A stretch of DNA of 64,000 bases from Salvia splendens (GCF_004379255.2 NC_056040.1:26502852-26566851), one strand, 5' to 3'; numbered from the stretch's first letter, positions 33,404 through 46,098 are shown. Translations and numbers: made by a program. Notes: generated from the letters alone by a model not told the origin.

Positions 33404-36148
33404 CTACACAACACGTCCTAAAGTGCACTTTCTTATATTATGGCCGGTCTCTCCACAAAGGCGGCATCGAGGAGGAGCTCTTGGCGCATCTTCTTCGCGC
33501 TCATCCATTTGGTTGTGTATCATGCTTCTGTTGTACCGCCCACGTGAACGAGGAAGTAGCCGTGCTGGTGAACATTCCAGTGTCCAGTCAGGTTCATACC
33601 AATAATCTTGGTGTCTCAGTGGACGGAACGCAGCTGCATAAAAGTGCAATTGTAAGACATGAAAAAAATGTAAGAATAAAAAGTATCTAAACAATATACC
33701 TGCGTACTGGTGAATCCAAACATCTGTGTGGTATCGTGTATCAACATGACTAAAGATGGCATCACTGCGTTCTCTCAGCACCGCAACAGCGTGAGAGCAA
33801 GGCATTCTCCAGGTCTGCCACTTTCCACATGAGCATCTCTTTTCACGGTAATCCACAACATGTATATTATGGCCTCTACCCGGACCTCTGTGATAGGTTA
33901 GCACATCATAAGTTCCACGTGCTATGCTTGTAGTCCTAACATGATGACGTCTCCCTCGACGGTCATTCTTCTAAAATAACTCACAAGCCCACGGTGTCAA
34001 AGGCGTCTAACATTGTTTGGCTAGAGTCGTTCGGTTAACAAACCAGTTGATGGTCCGCCAGAATGTAATATCAATGATAGCTCTAATTGGGAGTTCCCTC
34101 GCAGCTAACAACACATTATTATAACACTCGGCCATGTTAGTAGATGTCTCACCCCATCGACGAAATTCATCATGTGCCATAGTCCACTGCGATCTATCTA
34201 TGGTAGTTTCGAGGTACCTCAGAGCTTCTGGACTCACCTTTTCTAATTCACGCCTTGCAGTCCAATATCTCCGCTCCTCAATTACTTCACCCATTATCCA
34301 TACCCATTTCTTCACTCCGGGGCCTTTGTGTCTTTGTAACACATTCGATCTAACGTGAATTAAACAGAATCGATGATAACCAACTGGGGCCTCTTTCCAC
34401 ACATCAGCCTTCATGGCATTTATAATGCCTTGATGTCTGTCACTTATTATGCACACTTCCTGGTCATTCTTTATAATATGCACTCTCACAAGATTCAAAA
34501 ACCAACTCCAACTCTCGTTTGTTTCTTCATCAACAATAGCAAAAGCAACAGGCAAACAGTTCTTATTTGCATCGTAACCTACTGCAGCAAGTAATTTACC
34601 TTTCAATCTTCCACGCAGGTGAGTCCCATCAATTGATAAGACCGGCTTTGCTACTTGGAACGCCTCTATTACTGGCCCAAATGCCCAAAATACGTAGCGG
34701 AACGCCTTTGTATTACCTTGACTCAGTACAGGGTCATGCAACCACTCAACGATTGTCCCCGGATTTTGAGTTTGCAACTCAATCAGGTAGCTGGGGAGTT
34801 GTCTGAAGGATCCCTCCCACCCACCATATACAAGCTCAATAGCTTTTCTGCGAGAGTACCATGCTTTCTTGTAGCTGATTTTCACGTGAAATTTATCTTG
34901 GATATATGTACGTACTGTAGAAGGCTTGAATCCAGCATCGTTTTCAATTTGGCTTCGAATACAGAGAGCAATCATGGATGATGTAAGATTAACATGTTCA
35001 CTTGGATCGTGATCTCCCATACAGCAATGTCGATCAACCCATGAGTTGATAGACCAGCTACCATCACGTTTCTTAAACGTTGCTTTAACCTCCCAATTAC
35101 ATGGGTAGCGTTGCCCAAGGTCCCTGCCTCTTCTTTTCGGACCAAATGGGTCCCTACAAACTGCATGCCATGTTCTTGAATGACTATCCATAACCTCATA
35201 CATCCGACCTGTTCCCACATGCCATAATGTGATAGCAGTTTTCAACTGCAATTTGCTATCAAATTTTGTTCCCACATCTATATGTCTCGGATTATCCTCA
35301 TCCCAATACCACATATCTTCTTCAACCAATCCATGGTCTTCTGAAAAGTAACCTCGGCTGCCTTCACATGGTAATGATCGAAAAAATGGTAACCCTTCAG
35401 GCACATAGTTGGGAACAGGTTGCTCCCCACGAACAGATGGTTGTACATAATTTTCAACCATCATATCAAGTGTCTCATCGTCTGTAGAATCTTCACATGA
35501 TTCTGCACTATAATCAAGATCACTTGGTTGAGAACCATCGGAACCATCACAATCAGAGCCATCTGCACCATCAACATTATCTGCACCATCACAATTATCT
35601 GAACCATCTGAACCATCACAATTATCAGAACCATCTGAACCATCATAACCATCACATGTCACATTTGGTACATCTAGTGGTTCATCAACCTCCCTCCCAG
35701 ATGTGTTGAATTCAAAGCTATGATATTCATCATCCCTCCTAGATGTCCCGACATCAAAACTAGGATAACCATCTCTCCTAGACGTTCCAACATCATGATG
35801 AGTGATAGGTGGTTCAAATTGCAACGCAGTGGTAACAAGAGTATATTCAATAAAAAGTTCAATTTGACTTGGATTTTCAGCAAACATATACTCCAACAAA
35901 TTAGCATCCACTGGTGTAGCTATATAATTCACCACTCCACTAAAAACCACAAGATGCCTCCATGTTAAATCAATCGTATGTGCATCCAACTCAATTCCAA
36001 TTTTTTCACATATCATTGAAACAAGTTGATAATAAGATATCTTTTCATTCAATATAATAAATGATTTTGCACGAGGGGGATCATAAGCAACACCCAAACC
36101 TGGGAGCTGAATAATTTTCCCATCCCAATATAAACTCACAAACACCAT
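33404..36148 (-). pseudogene. mudrA: mudrA-type MULE transposase, right arm (nearly complete)
   Basis: Better-preserved copy. The frame is open from 36148 (in-frame ATG also at 36181) to the TAG at 34007-34009 and includes the MuDR N-terminal region that the left arm lost (about 35290-35160: VGTKFDSKLQLKTAI). DDE residues are present (SIDGTHLRG, IISDRHQG, NMAECYNNV). After the TAG the reading continues with PWAWELF, a second stop at about 33972, then the SWIM finger (CSCGKWQTWRMPCSHAV), a short intron (about 33700-33638) and a CCHC knuckle (CRLCGETGHNIRKC). The first TAG is shared with the left arm and so predates the dimer. A protein truncated before the SWIM and knuckle motifs could still be made. 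Confidence 0.85.
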
Positions 36149-36484
36149 TAAACCTGCAAAATAAGTACGACATAACATCATATACTATAAATTCAACATA
36201 CTTAAATAAATATTGAACAAAATTAAAACCGAAAATTCAATACCAAGTTCAATGCCATAAACCATAAATCTATACCTAACTAACATATAGCAATGATAAT
36301 TGAAATTAATAGTCAAAAATTACCTAACACCACTTCAAATAGGAATTAGAGCATCAAAATATCGGATTCACTTTGATTTTCGCCGGCTAGAGACGTTAGC
36401 CGTCGCTGAGTGCGAGAGAATGAGCGAGCCGGAAGTGAATTCGCGAGTGGAAAGTGAGGTCTCTGCCGTCTGGGCTCGAATTTG

Positions 36485-36612
36485 TGTCCAACGTAACACG
36501 CGAGAGCGTGTCGCGTGTTTAACGTAACACGCGATTTCCTGATGCGTGTTATGTATACACGCGATAGCTTGATGCGTGTTTAATTAAAACACGCGAGACC
36601 TTCTCGCGTCTA
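36485..36612. repeat. Subterminal palindrome array, right arm
   Basis: Mirror of 13668-13795, with cores ACACGCGAGAGCGTGTCGCG, ACACGCGATTTCCTGATGCG, ACACGCGATAGCTTGATGCG and ACGCGAGACCTTCTCGCG. The outermost PMD-side unit has a different loop from the left arm. Confidence 0.8.
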
Positions 36613-36692
36613 TACTATGGCTGGAATCTTTTTTTTTCAGGGTCCAAATGGCGGATACAATTTGCCATGACGTCCATTCATAGAATTTACCC
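36593..36692 (-). repeat. Right terminal inverted repeat of the MULE dimer
   Basis: Reverse complement of 13591-13690, ending ...AATTTACCCC. It abuts the mevalonate kinase fragment within its last codons. Confidence 0.85.
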
Positions 36693-36697
36693 CTAAA

Positions 36698-37289
36698 GCT
36701 AATCTCCATGCCTCTTCCACCAATTCCTGCAATCAAACATTTGAACCCACATTCTTCTAGCTCTCTAATTACTTTGTCAACCACTGTTGCTGCTAATACT
36801 AGGTCATCTAGTCATGGAATTCACTTTAGGTACTTGGAAGACATCAAACAAAAATAGGAAAAAAAAAAAAAAAACTCTGGATGGTATAGCACATAAAGAT
36901 TGTGAACAATATAACTAATAAAACAATGAAAAAGAATAGCACAAGCAAAAAGGATACGGGTAGGAAGTAGTGTGAGAACACAGCCTCCTCCACCAGCTCC
37001 AGTTAGTTTAGTGGCTAGCATGTATTTTAAAGTAGTTTTGATCACAGTCTCAATGGTGCTATGGCTGACCCCCATGCACTGGAGTAACCCCTGATTCATC
37101 TCCATCAGTTCCCCTAGTTTTTCCTCCTCCTCTGTTATAGCAAGATCATCAGAAACTGGTGACTGGATGATGCCAACCACCTCATTGCTAATCGAATCAA
37201 CAGCTTTAAAAACAGAGGTCATGGCACTACCATGCCTCGCTGCCCTTTCTGACACACCAGCCACCAATGCTTTTGTATTTCTTCTAACT
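36698..37289 (-). pseudogene. MVK: Mevalonate kinase, C-terminal fragment
   Basis: Minus strand, two exons with intron. 37289-36958 reads NTKALVAGVSERAARHGSAM, LMEMNQGLLQCMGVSHSTIE and the GHMP-kinase glycine motif KLTGAGGGGCVLTLLP. About 36789-36698 reads TVVDKVIRELEECGFKCLIA, then GIGGRGMEISF. Mevalonate kinase phosphorylates mevalonate in the cytosolic isoprenoid pathway. Only the last third is present. The 5' side is cut at 37289/37290 by a truncated Copia LTR, and the 3' side is cut just before the stop by the MULE end. The intron is retained, so this is a DNA-level remnant and not a retrocopy. Not functional. Confidence 0.85.
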
Positions 37290-38240
37290 GCCTCTTTCCG
37301 CAAGACGAGATACGCTCCGGTAGTGTTCTCGGTTTTGGCATGTCGTCCCCAAAGATAAAACGGCTACGTCTCGTTCGTTGCAACACCACAGTTGGAACGA
37401 GCTCCGGCGAACTGGAAGAGGAAGAGGGCAGAGCTTCGAAAAGACTATGCAGAGAGATGAAGTATGCTTGTGATTTGCAGTGTGTGAAATGCAGTGGAAT
37501 GGCTAGCTTATTTATAGGCCAAGCCACCATGTAGGGTCAACCAAGCCATGAAGGCTCATCATGGCGCATTCATAACCGTCGGCGGTTACAAGCTTGTGGC
37601 AGGAGTGTGCCTTTCGCGTGTGGAGCGTGTGGATTTCTCACGTGGCAGCTTTGACTGTGCCACGTTTGACGATGTGCCAAGCCACTTGGATTGCTGACTC
37701 AGCGGTGGTCTAAAAAGATTACTACGGGTCCAGACCTGAGCCCAAAGACCACCCAAAGACCAATTGCCAAGATCTAAGTCCAAGATCGAGACCGAGACCG
37801 AGACTGGGACCGGGACCGGACCCTAGGCCCGAGGCCCGCAACCACGAGCACGAGTTCGGGCGGGCAAGCGGCGGCGGCGGCGCGCGCGTGTGGGCTCTTT
37901 CACCCATCTTGGTCCACTATAATTATTACGTAACATAAAGTCACTTAATTTAAACACATTAAAAGATGTGTCACTTCTCCAATGTGGGATAATTAACACT
38001 AGTTAATTATTCCCTAAGTTCAAACTCCAAGCTTTAATTAAAAAACAAATTATGCCCAACTTTAATCCACTATTTCTCACTCACCGGAAATCGGATTTGA
38101 GAAAGTGAATATACTACATTTATCTACGTAAAATGTAGATCGACGCTATATCATTTAATTTCACAAAATTAGATGTCTCGTCACATTTATTATTTGGTCA
38201 AAATCCATTGACCGGGCATATTTATTCCATGATTTCTACA
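37290..38240 (-). repeat. Left (3') LTR of Copia, outer end truncated
   Basis: Matches 43290-44187, but begins inside it at GCCTCTTTCCGCAAGACG. Holds about 100-150 bp near 37590-37740 that the right LTR has lost. Confidence 0.85.
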
Positions 38241-38802
38241 ATCCCCCACATGAGTGGAAATAGCCAAATGTATATGCATGCAGACACAAGCTCAACCCTC
38301 GAGAGGTATATAAGCATAAGGATAGGTAGTTGTTGGCTTTGAACCCTCCATAGTCGACACCATCGGATACACAGGCGGCTTATTAGCGCGATGCTTTGAA
38401 CTAATCCCCCACAGCGTGTACCGAGACAATGGTGTTAACGCTTAAACACCTCAACCTCATCCGTTCTCACGTTTTGTGTCCATTGCGGTCTTGGACACCA
38501 CTTTGGATTCATAAGTGCGTTTCATGAAGCGACCACACTTCGCACTTACATAGGTGATTCTTAGTCAAGTACCTTGCCATACTTGGTCTCTTTGAGAACT
38601 CCATCTCTTTGAGATCCTTAAGAACCATTAAAAGTCATAGACTTATCCTTTACCACTAAGCAAGTTCTCCAACACTCTATTGCTCTTTAGGGAATATATA
38701 TAGTTGAGTGTTTCTCATGAACGCTCATAGCTTAGTTTTCCCATTGAACCGAGTTCTTGGGATCTCCAGTCTTCATGGTTCGGTTACCACTATGATAATT
38801 CT

Positions 38803-41800
38803 TTAGTTTGTGGATTTCAAACTCATTCCCTCTAGCAGTTTGTTCATTTGATCACGGTTTAACCCTTTGGTTAGCGGATCCGCTAGATTATCTATCGACT
38901 TCACATAGTCAATTGTAATCACGCCAGTTGTGATCAAGAATCTCACGGTGTTATGTCGTCGACAAATGTGTCGAGACTTCCCGTTGTACAAGCCATTATT
39001 CGCCCTTCCAATAGCGGCTTGACTATCGCAGTGAATCATCACCAGAGGCACAGGTTTAGACCAACATGGAATGTCCTCGAGGAAATTCTTAAGCCACTCG
39101 GCTTCCTCACCAGCTTTGTCTAAAGCTATGAATTCGTATTCCATAGTTGATCGGGCTATACAAGTCTGTTTCGTGGATTTCCACGAGACAGCAGCACCCC
39201 CAATAGTAAAGACATATCCACTAGTGGAGAGTGAGTCTTTATTATCGGATATCCAGTTCGCATCACAGTACCCTTCAAGTACCGGAGGGTATCTTGCAAA
39301 ATGCAGCCCATGATTTTGAGTATGTTTTAAGTATCTCAAAACCCTTACAAGAGCTTTCCAATGTCCTTTGCTTGGATTACTCGTGTAGCGTGCTAACTTG
39401 TTCACGGCGCAAGCAATATCGGGTCTCGTACAATTACTCAAGTAAATAATGCACCCGGTAACCTTCGCATAATCTTCTTGTGCGACAGGTTCGCCTTTGT
39501 TCTTGCTAAGGTGAACATTTAGCTCTATAGGCGTCTTAGCCGGCGTGCTGTCATAAGCATTGAAGCTTTTTAGCACTTTCTCCACATAGTGAGATTGTGT
39601 TAAGGTGATTCCCTCGGATGTTCTTAGAATCTTCATTCCAAGAATTACATCGGCTAGACCCATGTCCTTCATGTCAAAATTTCTTTTCAACATGGCTTTT
39701 GTTTCGTTAATTATTCGGGTACTACTGACCATGATTAACATGCCATCAACGTAGAGACATACTATAACATATCCGCTATTAGTATTCTTAATATAGACAC
39801 ACTTGTCACACTCGTTGATTTTAAATTCATTTGATAACATTACATTATCAAATTTTAAGTGCCATTGGAGCGGCGCTTGTTTTAATCCATATAAGGACTT
39901 AACCAGTTTGCAGACCTTATTCTCTTGTCCAGGTACTACAAAACCTTCAGGTTGTTCCATATAGATCTCATCTTCGAGTTCACCATTTATAAACGCAGTT
40001 TTTACGTCCATTTGGTGAATCTCAAGATTGTGCAATGCAGCAATCGCGAGAAGCACTCTTATAGAAGTAATTCTCGTTACTGGTGAGTACGTATCAAAGA
40101 AGTCATGTCATTCCTTTTGTTTAAAACCCTTGACTACTAGTCGGGCTTTATATTTATCAATTGTTCCTTCGGCCTTAAATTTCCTTTTAAGGACCCATTT
40201 ACATCCTAGAGGTTTAGCACCTTCAGGAAGATCAACCAACACCCAAGTGTGGTTTAGCAAAATTGAGTGAATTTCGCTTTGAACAGCTTCTCTCCAATAC
40301 AGCCCGTCTGGGCCTGCATAGGCTACTTTCAAAGACATTGGTTCTTTATCCAACATGAAGGCAATGTAGTCAGGACCAAAAGATTTTGGTGTTCTAACCC
40401 TATTGATTCGTCTCGTTACTACCTCATTTGGATCAGGCCTAGAACGCTTGCGAGATTCGGGCTCTTTATCTAATGACTTAGAGCTCGTTATTTCATCATC
40501 AATTCTTACTTCAGAATTAGATGCTACATTTTCTTGTTTTTTACAAGGAAATGTATTTTCAAGAAATACAACATTTCTTGATTCAATTGTTGTTCCAACA
40601 GTCACAGTCGATATTTCAGACTTATGAACAACAAATCTATATGCACTACTGTTAAGTGCATATCCAATGAAGATGCAATCAACCGTTTTAGGTCCGATTG
40701 TGACTTCTTTGGGCGGAGGAACCATCACCTTTGCCAAACACCCTCACACTTTGAGGTATTTGTAGGATGGTTTCCTTCCTTTTCACAACTCATAAGGAGT
40801 AATATCTTTTCCTCTGAGAAGGATTTTATTCAAGATATAGTTGGCTGTCAAAACAGCTTCCCCCCACATGTTATGTGGTAATCCTGAAGTCAGAAGCAGT
40901 GCATTCATCATATCTTTTAGAGTTCGATTTTTACGTTCTGCAACACCATTAGATTGTGGTGAATATGGAGCAGTTGTTTGATGAATTATACCACTTGCGT
41001 TGCATAACTCCTCAAACGGGGCTACATATTCGCCTCATCTATCGCTTCGAATCGTTTTGATTTTACAACCAAGTTGATTCTCAACTTTGTTCTTATAATT
41101 TTTGAACGCTTCTATTGCTTCACCTTTACTTCTTAAAAGATAAATGTAGCAATACCTTGTGCAATCATCTATGAAAGTGATAAAGTACTTTTTACCACCT
41201 CTAGTTTGCACCATCTTTAAATCACATACGTCCTTGTGAATTAATTCAAGGGGTTTTGTGCTTCGTTCAACCGAGTGAAACGACAACTTAGTCATTTTTG
41301 TTTCAAGACAAATTTCACATTTATCTTGGGTATCCACTTCATTAGCCTTTAGTAAATCTAAATTCACTAATCTTTTGATGGCTTTTGAATTTACATGTCC
41401 CAATCTACAATGCCATAAATTTGAACACTCAGTCAAATAAGAGGAAGTGGATGCTTTATTATTATTAGCCAATGGCTTTGCAACACTGCGAGTTGCTACA
41501 CTAAGCTTGAAAAGCCCATCGGTTACGTAACCTTTTCCGAGGGATTTTCCAAACTTGTACAATGCAAACCTATCAGACTCAAATACAAGTTTAAACCTCT
41601 TATTAACTAGTATTGATCCTGACACTAGGTTCTTGCGGATGTTCGGGACATGCAGCACATCCTTCAAAGTGATAGTGATGCCAGACGTCATCATGAGAAT
41701 CACGTTGCCAACGCTGAGGATTTCGGACGATGCTTGATTCCCCATGTTGATCTTCCTCCCTTCAATAGCAGTGTAGGAGGCAAACTTGCTACTATCTGAG

Positions 41801-41877
41801 CAGACATGAGCACTAGCGCCGGTGTCGATGTACCAGCCACCCTTGTTATCTACAAGGTTAACCTCTTCAGTGACCAC
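38803..41877 (-). pseudogene. Copia pol (protease, integrase, RT, RNase H), broken
   Basis: 41877-41035: protease [17 protein letters not shown]-pre-integrase ([20 protein letters not shown]) and the first part of integrase ([13 protein letters not shown]), ended by a TGA where the frame clearly continues (GEYVAP, then [14 protein letters not shown] in other frames near 40930-40990). 40737-40108: integrase C-terminus to RT start. 40056-38803: RT ([32 protein letters not shown]) and RNase H ([22 protein letters not shown]). The RT active site reads YVDGM in place of the usual YVDDM, so a catalytic aspartate is lost. Confidence 0.88.
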
Positions 41878-42032
41878 ATCAATGAGGTCGTTTTCATCCC
41901 AGTCCTTGAACCCCTTCTCAACGACGTGGGCTGCCGGCTTCTTCTTCTTCCTGCGGCAGTCTTTGGCAAGGGGCCCGGTTTGCCACTTTTGTAGCAGTCT
42001 CCTTCAAACTTCTTTGTAGGCTGCTTTCCCTT

Positions 42033-43213
42033 TCATTTGTCACTTGGACGACTTGGGCGAGAGCGTTTGTTGGAGAGACCGCCCCGCTCCAACAGGTTGG
42101 CTTTTGCATCAAAGGAGCCCTTAGCCTTTTGATCATTTTTTCGCACGTCTGCCTCAATGTGCAACTTCACGATCAAGTCTTCAAAAGTCATCTCCTTTCG
42201 CTTGTGCTTGAGGTAGCTTTTGAAGTCCCTCCAGCTAGGTGGAAGCTTCTCAATGGTCGTGCCCGTTGTAAAGTTGTCGGGCAACGCCATTCCTTCGGCA
42301 GCAAGTTCATGGATGATCATTTGGAACTCCTGAACTTGTTCCATGACTGGTCTTGTATCGACCATTTTGTAGTCTAGGAACTTAGCTATTACAAACTTCT
42401 TATTTCCCGCATTATCACTGCGTTACTTTCTCTCTAGGTTTTCCCACACTTGCCTAGAGGTGTTTACAACTAAGTATACATTGTATAAACTATCATCTAA
42501 AGCATTTAGAATAAAGTTTCTACAAAGGTAATCTCATCTGCGCCATGTATCATTGTTGGCCATGACTTCGATGTTCGTCTCTTGGTCGCTTGGCGCGGGC
42601 GGCTCGTCTTCTGTAGGAAGTTCACGACGCCCAATGTTGTCAAGTAGAACAACATCTTTTGGTGCCACCTCTTGAAGTCTGAACCTCCAAACTTTGGCGG
42701 CCTCTCGGTGGGTGGCATCATTCTTGGTGCCATTGGTGCCTGATTGACCCCATGGAAGGAGCCTATCCCGTTGCCCCCGTAGGAGCCAACAGTTGGGTTG
42801 ATCATAGAACCCCCCAGGTTCGTGTTGGGCATAGTGCCCCCTACATTCGTGTTGGGCATAGTGCCCCCCACATTCGTGTTGATCCCGAAAGATCTAACAC
42901 TAGTATTGATCCCGAAGGCACCAACACTCGATCCATTAAAGGATCCGAATGAACCACTAAAAGTGGAACCAACCGAACCACCAAAGGTGGAACCAGTGGA
43001 CGCCCCAAAAGGGTTGTCCCAAACCCATAGGACAGTTGAAGAGGCGGCTGGGAAGCCAGGGGTCGGCATCATCGAGATGGTGAATGCATTGGCAGATGCA
43101 CCGGTTGATGGAGTGGGGAGAGTGACGGCGGCGTTGGTGGCCGGAACAGTGGATGCGTCGGTGGCTGGAGTGGTGGCAGCGGTGGTGTTGACGTTGGTCG
43201 ACATTTCCAGCAA
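42033..43213 (-). pseudogene. Copia gag, frameshifted
   Basis: 43213-42506 has a Thr/Ala/Gly/Asn-rich low-complexity N-terminus with a repeated INTNVGGTMPNTN-type unit (42790-42900), then PPKFGGSDFKRWHQKMLFYL, a Copia gag (UBN2-type) start. 42365-42033 continues gag in another frame (IIHELAAEGMALPDNFTTG, LPPSWRDFKSYLKHKRKEM). Between them the frame is broken. Confidence 0.8.
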
Positions 43214-43289
43214 AGGTTTAAGTTTTGAAAGTTTTAATTCGTTTTGTGAAAATCTAAGGTCTTATGTAGTGTTTATCTCGTCTTGCGAT

Positions 43290-44187
43290 TGTTGGAGATA
43301 TAGCTATAAAAACACTAACCGGGCGTAATACAACCCGAGAGAAGATCGAAGAAAGAAAAACAGAAACGAAAAATTACAATTGAAATTCGAAACTGTAAAT
43401 ATGAACTTAGCCGAGTCGAGGAAGGCCTCTTTCCGCAAGACGAGATACGCTCCGGTAGTGTTCTCGGTTTTGGCGTGTCGTCCCCAAAGATAAAATGGCT
43501 ACGTCTCGTTCGTTGCAACACCGCAGTTGGAACAAGCTCCGGCGAACTGGAAGAGGAAGAGGGCAGAGCTTCGAAAAGACTATGCAGAGAGAGGAAGTAT
43601 GCTTGTGATTTGCAGTGTGTGACATGCAGTGGAATGGCTAGCCTATTTATAGGCCAAGCCACCATGCAGGGTCAACCAAGCCATGAAGGCTCATCATGGC
43701 GCATTCGTAACTGTCAGCTGTTACAAGTCCAAGTCCAAGTCTAAGATCGAGATCGAGACCGGGCTTGAGGCCCGCGACCGCGACCACCACCACGAGCACG
43801 GGCTCGGGCGGGCAGGCGGCGGCGGCGGCGCGCGCGTGTGGGCTCTTTCACCCATCTTGGTCTATATAATTATTAAGTAACATAAAGTCACTTAATTTAA
43901 ACACATTAAAAGATGTGTCACTTCTCCAATGTGGGATAATTAACACTAGTTAATTATTCCCTAAGCTCAAACTCCAAGTTTTAATTAAAAAGCTAATTAT
44001 GCCCAACTTTAATCCATTATTTCTCACTCACCGGAAATCGGATTTGAGAAAGTGAATATACTACATTTATCTACGTAAAATGTAGATCAATGCTATATCA
44101 TTTAATTTCACAAAATTAGATGTCTCGTCACATTTATTATTTGGTTAAAATCCATTGACCGGGCATATTTATTCCATGATTTCTACA
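43290..44187 (-). repeat. Right (5') LTR of Copia
   Basis: Begins TGTTGGAGATATAGC and ends TTTCTACA on the plus strand. Contains a TATA-like CTATAAATAGGC (minus strand, 43641-43654) suited to drive the minus-strand genes. Shorter internally than the left LTR. Confidence 0.85.
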
Positions 44188-45801
44188 GGGGAGAGTACTA
44201 TTTATCACACAACTCTTAGAATCACCCCATACACTCTCACTCATAGAATAGCCTATTATTAAAAAGTGTATTAGTAATTTAGTACTCCTCTGTTCACTAA
44301 GGGACGTACGGTTTGCAAGATTGTATCCGGAATTAAATTTGCAGTGTGTTTGATTTATGAGATTCAATCCCACAACTCAATCTTAAATGATCATAGGATA
44401 ATTAGTCATAGCTAACCTCCTATGACTAAAATAATCTCACAACTCAATCCTAGATTATATCTTGGTATTATTTTATCTTGGAAGCCGAACATCACCTAAA
44501 TATTATCCACATTTAACTCGGCACGGATTTTAAAAAATGTAAAGAAAAAAGTTGAAAAAATTAGTGAAATATTGGTCACACATTTAAATATGAATTTCAT
44601 AATATATTATGAGTGTAATGAGTTAGTGGAAAGTGGAGTCCACTTACTAAAAATGAAAAACAACAAAGTGGACAATATTTTATATAAAGACCGAAATGAC
44701 AAATGCTGACAACATTTAGTGGATAGAGTGAGTGCTAAAATTTTTATTATTAATAAATTTAAGTTAAAACCTCTAAAATTACTAAATTAAAAATTGAACA
44801 ATACATAATTTAAAATCATAAATTATTTCTAAAATAATTTTCTTGTAAGTTGATAAAGCATATTTTGATGTTTTTCTTAATCACATCTTATATCTTATCC
44901 AAACTTTTTGTTGTGTGTTTTAGTTCCTATAGGACGACTCTCCAAGATCAGGGATAGGGGAAAAGTGCAGGTTTTGTTCCATCGCGCCATTCGGATTGAT
45001 GGATGATATCCCTGCCATTAGAGTATTGGCTTAAGGTGGAGACTTTGTTTCTCTGCGTGCCACTATAAACCTTATTTTATCAATATTATCTTAATTCCCT
45101 TTACATACCTATTGTCCATATTTTTATAAGACTTACTACTACTAAATATAGCCATTGTCCTACATTTTTCTGCAGAGTGATAATGATAATGCAAATTTGA
45201 AAATACAGAGCCATAATCACGCCCAACCCCAAGTGCCAACTTTTGCTTCATCTCATTGTACATTGAGGCAACGTTCTCTTAGAAAAACTTGATCCTTTGG
45301 TTACTGCCAAAGGTTGGATTTTCAGAACATCGACGAATATTCTTGCCACCATTTTCGTCTCCTCAATCGTGTGTTTGTTATGTCTGCTTCAACCGCTTTC
45401 TTCTCCTTTCCTTTCGATAGAATATCTAGAGGTTCCATGCCAGATACTTCATAGTCACCGACATTCACCCCCGACAATTAAAATGGACACGACATATTGT
45501 CATCCCGTCTCAACGCTCCTATTAGTTGGTTTGGTCGGATCTCTACCATTTTGCTGAACATACTTTTCAAACTAATTGAAGATATTTCCGAGATCGAAAA
45601 TGTTAAAATTGTTTTCTTGAATAAGATGTCACACATGTATTTATAAATAAAAATTGACAAAAATTGCACCCCTTCATCCGACCCCAACTCCAGACCTTCA
45701 ATTGGGAGCAGTTTTGGAACCCGCACGCGGACAATTAGAAAAAAAAAAGAGATTAATTGCTAATTAATGCACATAATTTTAATTTAAATCCCAATACTTA
45801 T
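44188..45801. other. AT-rich intergenic DNA
   Basis: No gene or complete element recognised. 44270-44530 has a 'CTCCTCTGTTCACTAAGGGACG...GAAGCCGAACATCACC' look that could be a decayed MITE, but I could not pair its ends. Short reading frames at 45297-45557 and 45478-45726 have no recognisable domain. Confidence 0.4.
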
Positions 45802-46098
45802 TGTTGTAAAGGGATCTCTTATTCATTCAAGTATATTCACAATGGAGGAATTACACGCCTAAATAGACGGGGAAGATTTTACATATGGTAAGATTTTACA
45901 TGATTTGTCCTAGCTATAAATTAGGGAAGAGTAATGGTGATTGATCTTGTAATCTTTCCATAATTTACGTGATATCTTCTAACACTCCCCCTCAAGTTAA
46001 GTAATGAGACTTCCCATTTTTAACTTGCACAATACTTCACCAAAACTTCTTGCGTCCACGGCCTTCGTGAGGATATCTGCTAATTGGTCCTTGGAGCT
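45802..46098 (-). mobile_element. 3' stub of another Copia element (LTR, PPT, RNase H end)
   Basis: Minus strand: 46098 to about 46000 encodes SSKDQLADILTKAVDARSF, the C-terminal end of Copia RNase H. Then comes a purine tract TTGAGGGGGAG (45985-45995) and a 183-bp LTR at 45802-45984 (TGTTAGAAGATATC...TTTACAACA). Cut at 46098 by the Athila insertion; the rest of the element is not in the window. Confidence 0.78.

Larger units (their letters stand above)
13591..36692. mobile_element. Head-to-head inverted MULE dimer (mudrA + PMD in each arm)
   Basis: The left arm runs 13591 to about 19304 and the right arm about 19390 to 36692. They are near-identical inverted copies once the 11.2-kb Tekay insert (21346-32586) and a 263-bp duplication are removed. 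Each arm reads TIR, palindrome array, leader with intron, mudrA, then PMD on the opposite strand. The arms meet at their PMD 5' ends. Both outer ends start GGGGTAAATTCTATGAATGG. No 9-11 bp target duplication is present: flanks are ...TATAATTTA on the left and TAAAGCTAATC on the right. The left flank is older MULE/maMYB and the right flank is mevalonate kinase, so the dimer joins two loci. Confidence 0.85.
37290..44187 (-). mobile_element. Copia element, decayed (Tork-like)
   Basis: LTRs 37290-38240 (its outer end truncated) and 43290-44187, TG...CA ended. Internal genes read on the minus strand in the order gag, protease, integrase, RT, RNase H, which is the Copia order. A purine tract (TGTGGGGGAT on the minus strand) lies beside the left LTR. 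Several frameshifts and stops interrupt the genes. The left LTR lacks about 110 bp at the mevalonate-kinase junction, so no target duplication can be read. Lineage call is from motif style only. Confidence 0.85.

Noticed and set aside
13582..36701. Target site duplication of the MULE dimer
   Set aside because: Only TTTA is shared before GGGG on the two sides; the remaining flank bases disagree.
45297..45726. Small host genes on both strands
   Set aside because: No domain, no splice context and AT-rich surroundings; likely chance frames.
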